Positions 27,538 through 34,415 of a stretch of 56,966 nucleotides of DNA are shown here, in pieces. The translations under genes and the position numbers were made by a program. Every line of letters starts with the position of its first letter. Positions within the stretch are counted from its first letter, which is position 1. The DNA comes from Streptacidiphilus pinicola (GTDB taxonomy: Bacteria; Actinomycetota; Actinomycetes; Streptomycetales; Streptomycetaceae). Location of the stretch: NCBI RefSeq assembly GCF_003258295.1, contig NZ_QKYN01000097.1, positions 1-56,966 of the forward strand. Reading direction: 5' to 3'. Below the pieces are notes generated by a model, which was not told the DNA's origin, did no database searches, and was given only the letters and a program-made list of their open reading frames with translations.

Positions 27538-27557
27538 AGAAACCAGGCGGTCGGTTT
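27538..27557. promoter_or_regulatory. Operator-like site 3 (ARE type) before the transposase-like gene
   Basis: AGAAACCAGGCGGTCGGTTT (27538-27557) again has AAACC-N8-GGTTT with perfect five-base arms. It lies about 55 bases upstream of the transposase-like ATG, where a bound repressor would cover the promoter. It is 94 bases from site 2. Confidence 0.65.
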
Positions 27558-27611
27558 TGTATCCTGCAAGGTGTCCGCAAGGTCGGCGACGCAGAAGGGG
27601 GATGGAAGACC

Positions 27612-28829
27612 ATGGAGGGTGTCGTTGGGAGAGGCGCCGCTGAGCAGAGCTGGGGCGACGTCGCGGACGACTTCGTGACCGAGTTCTCCCAGCGCATGCT
27701 GGCCCCGCTGCGGCGACGGGACCAAAGGGCGAGGGGCGAGTGGTATATCTCCGGCCTGTTGTCGGTGCCGGGCCGCAAGTCCATGCGGGCGCTCGCGGTC
27801 GTCGCCGGCCACGGTGCGGCCGAGCAGAGTCTGCATCACTTCATCAGTGATTCCTCCTGGCGCTGGGAGCCGGTCCGGCAGACGCTCGCGCGTCACCTGG
27901 ACCGAGTGCTGCTCCCCCAGGCCTGGGTGCTCGACTCGATCGCCATTCCGAAGGCCGGGGAGCACTCCGTCGGGGTCGAGGAGTCGTTCCGCAGCGCCCT
28001 GGGGCGCGTCGTCAAGAGCCAACAGGCGTACGGCGTGTGGCTGGCCACCGAGAACATGAGCGTGCCGGTCAACTGGCGCCTGGTGCTGCCGCCGGACTGG
28101 CTCACCGACGACGCGCGACGGCGACGGGCCAAGATCCCCGACGACGTCGCGCTCACCAGCAAGGAGGCCAGCGCGGTCGACGCGGCCGTCGAGATCACCG
28201 GTGCCGAGTGGGGACTGCGCCGGCGACCCGTCGTGATGGACGCCCGCGAGGCCAACGTCCCGGCCTTGGTGCAGGAGTTCAACCGGCACCAGATCCCGTT
28301 CGTGCTGCGCGTCGACGGCGGCACCCGCCTGGTCGGCTACGACCCGAGCCTGCCGGGACGCGGCGAACGCCTTTTCCAGGCCCAGCAGTTGATCGAGTGG
28401 GCCAAGCGCTGGTCGCGCCCGGTGGGGTGGGTCGACCCGGACTACTCCATCACTCGCAGCATCTTGGTCAGCGGTACCAAGGCCGCGCTGCCGGGAACCC
28501 GCCGGCCCGGCCCGGACGGGGCGCCCCAGGACCTTCCCCTCGCCCTGGTCGGGGGCTGGTCCGGCACCCGCGGACGGCCGGTCGAGCTCTGGCTGTCCAA
28601 CATGGCCGAGGTGCCGCCGGTGGCCCTGCTGCGCCTGGGCAAGCTCACCCGCCGGGTGGCCAAGGACTTCACCGAGATCAGCAGCAAGGTCGGCATGCGG
28701 GACTTCGAGGGCCGCTCCTTCGCCGGATGGCACCGGCACACGACGCTGTGCTGCGTGGCGCACGCGATCACCGTGCTCTCCTGCGCCCGGCGTCAGGGCC
28801 TGGAGGGCCCGGGCGAGCACAGCGCCTGA
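27612..28829 (+). CDS. IS701-family DDE transposase-like protein, probably domesticated
   Basis: The 405-residue protein resembles IS701/DDE_5 transposases: YISGLLSVPGRKSMRAL (about 48-64), VLDSIAIPKAGEHSVGV (first Asp), PVVMDAREANVPALV (second Asp), and DFEGRSFAGWHRHTTLCCVA near the end. The motif before FEGR, normally ELGLDH, reads KVGMRD, so the expected catalytic Glu seems replaced by Lys. The usual DDTG reads DSIA. No terminal inverted repeats or target duplication were seen. It has its own operator-like site and a long terminator, as a regulated host gene would. It could be an active-site-dead DNA-binding protein. Confidence 0.75.
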   Translation: MEGVVGRGAAEQSWGDVADDFVTEFSQRMLAPLRRRDQRARGEWYISGLLSVPGRKSMRALAVVAGHGAAEQSLHHFISDSSWRWEPVRQTLARHLDRVLLPQAWVLDSIAIPKAGEHSVGVEESFRSALGRVVKSQQAYGVWLATENMSVPVNWRLVLPPDWLTDDARRRRAKIPDDVALTSKEASAVDAAVEITGAEWGLRRRPVVMDAREANVPALVQEFNRHQIPFVLRVDGGTRLVGYDPSLPGRGERLFQAQQLIEWAKRWSRPVGWVDPDYSITRSILVSGTKAALPGTRRPGPDGAPQDLPLALVGGWSGTRGRPVELWLSNMAEVPPVALLRLGKLTRRVAKDFTEISSKVGMRDFEGRSFAGWHRHTTLCCVAHAITVLSCARRQGLEGPGEHSA

Positions 28830-28851
28830 ACCCGGCAGTGGAAACGACCGC

Positions 28852-28903
28852 GGCACCGCTCGTCGTACCGCCCGAACCGTCGGGCGGTGCGACGAGCGGT
28901 GCC
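28852..28903. terminator. Very long bidirectional hairpin
   Basis: Arms 28852-28875 and 28880-28903 pair over 24 bases with one T-G wobble and a 4-base loop. It sits between the convergent transposase-like and aroE-like genes, 22 and 11 bases from their stops. Confidence 0.85.
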
Positions 28904-28914
28904 GGCTCCGGCGG

Positions 28915-29799
28915 TCAGGCGGCGCGGCGGGCCAACTCCGCCTGGCCGGCCGCGCGCAGGACCTCGACCGACACGTCGCCGCGGCCCGTCATCAGCTCGA
29001 CCTGGCGCACCGCCTGGTGCACCAGCAGCGCGAGGCCGTCCACGACCGTGCTGCCCGCGAACCCGGCCGCCTTGACCAGACGCGTCGGCCAGGCACCGTA
29101 GGCCACGTCGAAGACGGCGGCGCCGGAGTACATCACCGCGGCGGCGTACCGGTCCGCGTCCTTCGCCGGGAGGGTGGAGATCACCAGCCGGGTGCCGGGG
29201 AGCAGCCGGTCGAGCTCGCGGAAGGTGCGCACCTCCACGGCGACCCCGAGCCGCCCCGCCGCGGTGTCCGCCTCCGAGGCCCGGCCCCGCTCCCGCACCA
29301 CCAGGGTGCTCTCGCGCACGCCCAACTCCCGCAGCGCGGCCAGCGCGGAGCAGGCGGTCGCACCGCCGCCCAGCACCACCGCGGGGCTCGGGGCCTCGAC
29401 GCCCGCCTCCCGCAGGGCGGCCACCATCGCGGCGACGTCCGTGTTGTCGCCGAAGCTGCGGCCGTCGCGGAACACCACCGTGTTCGCGCCGCCGACGTCG
29501 AGCGCGAGATCCGAGACCTCGTCCAGCAACGGCAGCGCCGCGCGCTTGAGCGGCTCGGTCAGCGAGAGCCCGCCCCAGGACGGGTCCAGCGTGCCGAGCA
29601 GGGCCGCCAGCCCGAGCCCGTCGCACTCCACCGCCTCGTACGACCAGTCCAGACCGAGCGCGGCGTAGGCGGCCCGGTGCAGCGTCGGACAGAGCGAGTG
29701 CCGGACCGGCGAGCCCAGCACGGCCGCGCGCCGCGACACCGGCACCCCGCGCTCGGGCGTGAGGACCCCTCGGCCAGGACGTGGCTGCTCCAGGTTCAT
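28915..29799 (-). CDS. aroE: Shikimate dehydrogenase-like protein (AroE paralogue)
   Basis: The 294-residue AroE-fold protein keeps catalytic Lys in LTEPLK, Asn in GGANT, Asp in DNTDV and Gln in LLVHQAV. Its NADP loop is VLGGGATA. Two substrate-binding positions differ from classic AroE: SxS in the HSxSP motif reads HSLCP, and the NVT motif reads SLT. It may therefore prefer quinate, aminoshikimate or another substrate, or simply raise shikimate flux with the DAHP synthase. The start at 29799 has AAAGGAG upstream. It is divergent from the quinone-reductase operon, about 280 bases away. Confidence 0.85.
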   Translation of the reverse strand: MNLEQPRPGRGVLTPERGVPVSRRAAVLGSPVRHSLCPTLHRAAYAALGLDWSYEAVECDGLGLAALLGTLDPSWGGLSLTEPLKRAALPLLDEVSDLALDVGGANTVVFRDGRSFGDNTDVAAMVAALREAGVEAPSPAVVLGGGATACSALAALRELGVRESTLVVRERGRASEADTAAGRLGVAVEVRTFRELDRLLPGTRLVISTLPAKDADRYAAAVMYSGAAVFDVAYGAWPTRLVKAAGFAGSTVVDGLALLVHQAVRQVELMTGRGDVSVEVLRAAGQAELARRAA

Positions 29800-30079
29800 G
29801 GTCGGTGCTCCTTTCGCCGGAAAGACGGAACTCTCGGTACGGAACAGCTTAGACAGAACGTCACCACGGCGGCCCAACCAGTTCGCACAGCGTCATATCG
29901 GTGAGCGACCTGACACAGTTCCGCCGGCACTTCGTCGGGAGCCCCGCCCGACGGTCCGTCAAAGGTGATGAAGTGCAGGACGGTTGATTGCCGCTGGAGT
30001 CCGGCCGGAGTGACAGTCCTGGTGGGCGGTGTCGGGCCGGGCCCGAACAATCTGACACATCCGAATGGGAGTTGCTCAC
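29800..30079. other. Divergent intergenic region between aroE-like and wrbA-like genes
   Basis: This gene-free region should hold both promoters. A perfect palindrome TCGGGCC-G-GGCCCGA (30032-30046) lies 34 bases before the WrbA-like start and resembles the GC palindrome in the AfsA-like leader. A weaker hairpin from GGGAGCCCCGCCCGACGGTCC lies near 29937-29957. No AAACC-N8-GGT site was found. Confidence 0.4.
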
Positions 30080-30694
30080 GTGACGAACGTCGCCGTCATC
30101 TACTACTCGTCCACCGGGAACACCCACAAGCTGGCCGTCGAAGCCGCCGAGGCCGCCGTCAAGGCCGACGCCGAGGTTCGTCTGCGCCGCGTGGCGGAGC
30201 TCGCCCCGGCGGAGGCCATCGCCGCCAAGCCCGGCTGGGCCGAACATCTGGCGGAGACCTCGGATGTCCCCGAGGCGAGCCTCGACGACCTGGACTGGGC
30301 CGACGTCCTGCTCTTCGGCACTCCCACCCGGTTCGGCCTGCCGTCCGCCCAGCTCAAGCAGTTCATCGACACCACCGGTGGTCTGTGGCACCAGGGCAAG
30401 CTGGTGAACAAGGTCGTCTCCTCGTTCACCTCCACCGGGACCACCCACGGCGGCCAGGAGAGCACCCTGCTGGCGCTCAACAACACCTTCTACCACTGGA
30501 GCGCCATCATCGTGGCCCCCGGCTACGCGGACCCGATCCAGTTCGCGCCGACCAACGGCAACCCCTACGGCACGAGCCACGTCTCGAGCCAGAGCGACTC
30601 GCCCGGTGAGGAGAACCTCAGCGCGATCGGTTACCAGACCCGTCGCGCGGTCGAGATCGCCACGGCGCTGAAAGTCGGTTTCGCGAACATCTGA
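30080..30694 (+). CDS. WrbA-like NAD(P)H:quinone oxidoreductase
   Basis: The 204-residue flavodoxin-like protein has the FMN loop YYSSTGNTHKLA (about 8-19), the WrbA signature GTPTRFGLPSAQLKQFID with TTGGLW (about 82-105), and FTSTGTTHGGQEST. WrbA enzymes reduce quinones to hydroquinones by two electrons, limiting redox cycling. The GTG at 30080 follows GGGAG at 8 bases; an in-frame ATG at 30065 is possible. It leads the operon that continues with the aromatic hydroxylase, so it probably keeps a pathway intermediate reduced or protects the cell. Confidence 0.9.
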   Translation: MTNVAVIYYSSTGNTHKLAVEAAEAAVKADAEVRLRRVAELAPAEAIAAKPGWAEHLAETSDVPEASLDDLDWADVLLFGTPTRFGLPSAQLKQFIDTTGGLWHQGKLVNKVVSSFTSTGTTHGGQESTLLALNNTFYHWSAIIVAPGYADPIQFAPTNGNPYGTSHVSSQSDSPGEENLSAIGYQTRRAVEIATALKVGFANI

Positions 30695-30721
30695 ACGACG
30701 TCGCGCCGAATTCCTCCACAC

Positions 30722-30755
30722 CCGCAGGAGATTCCACCCACGGAATGCCCTGCGG
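30722..30755. repeat. Interrupted palindrome between wrbA-like and hydroxylase genes
   Basis: Outer arms CCGCAGG/CCTGCGG (30722-30728, 30749-30755) and inner arms ATTCC/GGAAT (30731-30735, 30742-30746) nest around a 6-base loop. It may be an operator or an mRNA hairpin that separates expression of the first gene from the next three. Confidence 0.5.
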
Positions 30756-30813
30756 CGTTCTGACGAAATTGCTCGACCGGCCTGAGCGACCAACTCCTGA
30801 CGAAAGGACCGAC

Positions 30814-32004
30814 ATGGCACGGATACTGATCGCCGGTGGCGGGATCGGCGGGCTGGCCGCGGCACTGAGCGTCTCCCGGTCGGGGCACCACGTGGTGGTC
30901 CTGGAGAGCCGGGACACCTTCACCGAACTGGGCGCCGGCATCCAGCTGGCCCCGAACGCCTTCCACGCCCTCGACCGGCTCGGCGTCGGCGAGGAGGTGC
31001 GCCGCCGTGCCGTCCACATCGACGAACTGCGGTTCATGGACGGCACCACCGGCGAGCGCGTCGCGGTGATGCCGCTGACCGGCGCGTACCGCGCGCGGTT
31101 CGGCAACCCGTACACGGTGGTGCACCGGATCGACCTGTACGCGCCGCTGCTGGCAGCCTGTCAGGCCGAGGACGGGATCGAGCTGCGCACCGGCGCCCAC
31201 GTGGAGCGCTACACCCAGGACCGCGCGGGCGTCACCGTCCGCCTGGCCTCGGGCGAGCAGGTGCACGGCGCCGCCCTGATCGGCGCCGACGGCATCAACT
31301 CCCGGGTGCGCCGCCAGCTCGTGGGCGACGGCCCGCCGAAGGTCTCCGGCCACACCATCTACCGCACCGTGGTGCCGATGGACCAGGTGCCCGCGGAGCT
31401 GCGCTGGAACACCGTGACGCTCTGGGCGGGACCCAAGTGGCACTTCGTCCACTACCCCATCGGCGGCGGAAGGTTCCTCAACCTCGCCGCCACCAGGGAC
31501 GACGACGCCACCGTGGCGGTGACCGGGGTGCCGGTGGAGCGGGCGCACGTGCTGGGCGAGTTCCCGGGGCTCGGTGAAATCCCGCGCCGCCTGCTGGAAC
31601 TGGGCCGGGAGTGGCGGTCCTGGGTGCTGTGCGACCGGGACCCGGTGCGGACCTGGTGCGACGGCCGGGTGGTGCTCCTCGGCGACGCCGCCCACCCGAT
31701 GCTGCAGTACGCCGCGCAGGGCGCCTGCCAGGCGGTCGAGGACGCGGTGGTGCTCGGTGAGCTGATCGGCGCCGACGAGCCGGAGTTCGAGCAGCGCTTC
31801 GAGAAGTTCACCGCGGAACGCCGCGACCGGACCGACGCCACCCAGCTGCTGGCCCGGGAGATGGGCCGACAGCTCTACCACCCGGCCGGTGAGCGCGCCG
31901 TGGAACGCAACGCGATGCTGGCGGCGCTGTCCGCCGAGGAGATGTACGACAAGGTCGAGTGGCTGCACGGGACGCGCGTGGGCGCTGTCCCGGCCGCGCG
32001 ATGA
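30814..32004 (+). CDS. FAD-dependent aromatic hydroxylase (salicylate / 3-hydroxybenzoate hydroxylase type)
   Basis: The 396-residue group A flavoprotein monooxygenase has GGGIGGLAAALSVSRSG (8-24), the substrate-side ELGAGIQLAPNAFHAL, the DG motif LIGADGINSRVR (about 158-169), and the GD motif LLGDAAHPMLQYAAQGAC (about 288-305). This subgroup hydroxylates phenolic acids with NAD(P)H and O2, either para to an existing OH or with loss of the carboxylate. If 3-hydroxyanthranilate is the substrate, the product would be an amino-hydroquinone or amino-resorcinol. GAAAGGA precedes the ATG at 30814. It is co-transcribed with the next two genes. Confidence 0.9.
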   Translation: MARILIAGGGIGGLAAALSVSRSGHHVVVLESRDTFTELGAGIQLAPNAFHALDRLGVGEEVRRRAVHIDELRFMDGTTGERVAVMPLTGAYRARFGNPYTVVHRIDLYAPLLAACQAEDGIELRTGAHVERYTQDRAGVTVRLASGEQVHGAALIGADGINSRVRRQLVGDGPPKVSGHTIYRTVVPMDQVPAELRWNTVTLWAGPKWHFVHYPIGGGRFLNLAATRDDDATVAVTGVPVERAHVLGEFPGLGEIPRRLLELGREWRSWVLCDRDPVRTWCDGRVVLLGDAAHPMLQYAAQGACQAVEDAVVLGELIGADEPEFEQRFEKFTAERRDRTDATQLLAREMGRQLYHPAGERAVERNAMLAALSAEEMYDKVEWLHGTRVGAVPAAR

Positions 32005-32032
32005 CTCAGCCCTGAGAGGGGTTCACACCACC

Positions 32033-33124
32033 ATGCAGTTCGGAATCTTCACCGTCGGCGACCTCACCCCGGAGCCCGGGTCGAAGACCCCGCCGACCGA
32101 GCAGGCACGCCTGAAGGCCACGGCTGCCATGGCCGTCCGCGCGGAGCAGGCCGGTCTCGACGTGTTCGCCACCGGCGAGCACCACAACCCGCCCTTCGTG
32201 AGCTCCTCGCCGACGACGCTGCTCGGCTACGTCGCGGCGCGCACCGAGCGGATCATCCTGTCCACCTCGACGACGCTGATCACCACCAACGACCCGGTGA
32301 AGATCGCCGAGGACTTCGCGGTGCTGCAGCACCTGGCGGACGGCCGGGTCGACCTGATGCTCGGGCGCGGCAACACCGGGCCGGTGTACCCGTGGTTCGG
32401 CAAGGACATCCGCCAGGGCATCCCGCTCGCGGTCGAGAACTACGCGCTGCTGCACCGGCTCTGGCGCGAGGAGAACGTCGACTGGCAGGGCCGCTTCCGC
32501 ACGCCGCTGCAGGGGTTCACCTCGGTGCCCCGTCCACTGGACGGCGTGCCGCCCTTCGTCTGGCACGGCTCGATCCGCAGCCCCGAGATCGCCGAACAGG
32601 CGGCGTTCTACGGGGACGGCTTCTTCGCCAACCACATCTTCTGGCCGAAGGGGCACTTCCAGCGCCTGGTGGAGCTGTACCGCACCCGGTACGCCCACTA
32701 CGGCCACGGCACCCCCGAGCAGGCCTACGTGGGGCTCGGCGGGCAGGTCTACCTGCACCGCAACTCGCAGGAGGCGGTGCGCCGCTACCGTCCCTACTTC
32801 GACAACTTCGGGATCTACCAGGGCGGTCCGCCGCTGGAGGAGGTCATGGAGGAGACCCCGCTGACGGTCGGCAGCCCGCAGCAGGTCATCGACAAGACCC
32901 TGAGCTTCGCCGAGACGTTCGGCGACTACCAGCGCCAGCTCTTCCTGGTGGACTCCGGCGGGATGTCGCTGTCCGAGGCGCTGGAGCAGATCGACCTCCT
33001 CGGCGAGGAGGTCCTGCCGGTGCTCCGCAAGGAGTTCGCGAACCGCCGCGCGGCCGGCGTGCCGGACGGTCCCACCCATGCGGCCCGCGCCGCCCAGGCG
33101 TCCGAGGGGGGCGTGCCCGCATGA
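32033..33124 (+). CDS. Luciferase-like (LLM) flavin-dependent oxidoreductase
   Basis: The 363-residue bacterial-luciferase-fold protein has FATGEHHNPPFVSSSPTTLL (about 44-63), STSTTLITTNDPVKIAED, and RVDLMLGRGNTGPVYPWFG (about 104-122), followed by a long helical end (MSLSEALEQIDLLGEEVLP). Such enzymes use reduced FMN or F420 for oxygenation or hydride transfer. There is no dedicated flavin reductase in the block, though the WrbA-like protein could supply reduced flavin. It lies 28 bases after the FAD hydroxylase gene and overlaps the GST gene (ATGA). It could do a second ring oxidation or an epoxidation; this is inference. Confidence 0.9.
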   Translation: MQFGIFTVGDLTPEPGSKTPPTEQARLKATAAMAVRAEQAGLDVFATGEHHNPPFVSSSPTTLLGYVAARTERIILSTSTTLITTNDPVKIAEDFAVLQHLADGRVDLMLGRGNTGPVYPWFGKDIRQGIPLAVENYALLHRLWREENVDWQGRFRTPLQGFTSVPRPLDGVPPFVWHGSIRSPEIAEQAAFYGDGFFANHIFWPKGHFQRLVELYRTRYAHYGHGTPEQAYVGLGGQVYLHRNSQEAVRRYRPYFDNFGIYQGGPPLEEVMEETPLTVGSPQQVIDKTLSFAETFGDYQRQLFLVDSGGMSLSEALEQIDLLGEEVLPVLRKEFANRRAAGVPDGPTHAARAAQASEGGVPA

Positions 33125-34113
33125 GCGTCCAGCAGCGCGAGCGCAAGGAACACAAGCGGGCTCCCCTGCACTTCCGGACCCGGATCACCGCGGACGGCCG
33201 CGAGGGCCTGCCGGTCGAGGCGGGACGCTACCGGCTCGTCGTCAGCCTGGCCTGCCCCTGGGCCAACCGGCTGCTGATCGCCCGCCGCCTCTTCGGGCTG
33301 GAGCAGGCGATCCCCGTGGCCGTCACCGACCCGGTGCAGGAGATGATCGAGGGCGACTACCACTGGGTCTTCTCCGAGGCGAACGGCGACCCCGACGGAC
33401 GAGACCGGGTCCTCGGCATCCACGCACTGCGCGAGGCCTACCTGGCCGCGGAGCCGGACTACACCGGCGGGGTCAGCGTCCCGGCCGTGGTGGACACCAC
33501 CACCGGCCACCTGGTGAGCAACGACTTCCCCAACCTGACCCTGGACCTCGGCTCCGAGTGGCGGGCGCTGCACCGCCCCGGTGCGCCCGACCTCTACCCC
33601 GCGCACCTGCGCGAGGAGATCGACACCGTGGCCGAGGAGGTCTACCAGGAGGTCAACTGCGGGGTCTACCACGCCGGTTTCGCGCAGAGCCAGGAGGTCT
33701 ACGACCGCGCGGTGACCAAGCTGTTCCGCCGGCTGGACCTGCTGGAGCAGCGCCTCAGCACCCGCCGCTACCTGGTCGGCGACCGGCTGACCGAGGCCGA
33801 CGTCCGGCTGTGGGTCACGCTGATCCGCTTCGACCCGGTCTACCACGGCCACTTCAAGTGCAACATCCGCAAGCTCGCCGAGTACCCGGCGCTCTGGGGC
33901 TACACCCGGGACCTCTTCCAGACCCCGGGGTTCGGCGACACCATCGACTTCGAGCACATCCAGCGGCACTACTACGCCACCCACGACATGATCAACCCCA
34001 CCCGGATCGTGGCCCACGGCCCGGACCCGGCGCTGCTGCTCACCCCGCACGGCCGCGAGGCGCTCGGCGGCAGCCCCTTCGGCCCGGACGCCACCGCGCC
34101 GGACCCGGTCTGA
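33121..34113 (+). CDS. Glutathionyl-hydroquinone reductase-like GST (YqjG/PcpF/ECM4 family)
   Basis: The 330-residue protein has the family's catalytic Cys45 in ACPWANR, then VPAVVDTTTGHLVSNDFPNL and YLVGDRLTEADVRLWVTLIR (C-terminal GST domain, about 215-234). HYYATHDMINPTRIV lies near the end. In proteobacteria these enzymes reduce glutathionyl-hydroquinones. Actinobacteria make mycothiol rather than glutathione, so the thiol partner here is open. Position in an operon with an aromatic hydroxylase and a quinone reductase strongly suggests a (hydro)quinone intermediate or product. It is translationally coupled to the LLM gene. Confidence 0.9.
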   Translation: MSVQQRERKEHKRAPLHFRTRITADGREGLPVEAGRYRLVVSLACPWANRLLIARRLFGLEQAIPVAVTDPVQEMIEGDYHWVFSEANGDPDGRDRVLGIHALREAYLAAEPDYTGGVSVPAVVDTTTGHLVSNDFPNLTLDLGSEWRALHRPGAPDLYPAHLREEIDTVAEEVYQEVNCGVYHAGFAQSQEVYDRAVTKLFRRLDLLEQRLSTRRYLVGDRLTEADVRLWVTLIRFDPVYHGHFKCNIRKLAEYPALWGYTRDLFQTPGFGDTIDFEHIQRHYYATHDMINPTRIVAHGPDPALLLTPHGREALGGSPFGPDATAPDPV

Positions 34114-34120
34114 CCGCGGC

Positions 34121-34150
34121 GCCGGTCCGCCCGCGAGAGCGCGGACCGGC
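34121..34150 (+). terminator. Hairpin terminating the quinone operon
   Basis: Perfect 10-base arms GCCGGTCCGC (34121-34130) and GCGGACCGGC (34141-34150) around a 10-base loop, 8 bases past the GST stop. Confidence 0.75.
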
Positions 34151-34209
34151 CGACGTCCCGAACTGTGAGACTTGGGTTTCTTCGGCCCCGGACCTGCGGT
34201 GTCGTGCGT

Positions 34210-34235
34210 AAAGCCCAGGTCCGGCCGGGCTTTTT
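34210..34235. terminator. Classical intrinsic terminator with A and T tracts
   Basis: TAAAGCCC and GGGCTTTTT pair across 34210-34235 with a 10-base loop, with a T run after the right arm. It could act on either strand and insulates lysA from the quinone operon. Confidence 0.7.
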
Positions 34236-34415
34236 CCCGCCCCGCCCCGGCCCGGTCGCAGGATCTGCGCCCGGGCCGGCGGCAGCGAGGGGACGCGGCG
34301 AGGGGGCGTCCGTTTTGCGCAGTAGCGTCGGAGACCCGCGCCGTGCGCGAGGGCCCCGCGGCCCCGTGTGCTGCCAGACCCGCGTGCTGCCAGACTCGTG
34401 AGACAAGGATCCGCC

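Larger units (their letters stand above)
34114..34415. other. Intergenic region at the right edge of the accessory block
   Basis: This region is 302 bases without a gene. It holds two hairpins, described separately, then GC-rich sequence with a direct repeat (GTGTGCTGCCAGAC and GCGTGCTGCCAGAC, about 34367-34395) just before the lysA ribosome site. No copy of the tRNA-Ser 3' end was found here, so there is no visible attachment-site duplication. Confidence 0.5.

Noticed and set aside
27612-28829. An active IS701 insertion sequence.
   Set aside because: No terminal inverted repeats or target duplication were seen, catalytic positions look altered, and the promoter carries an operator-like site.
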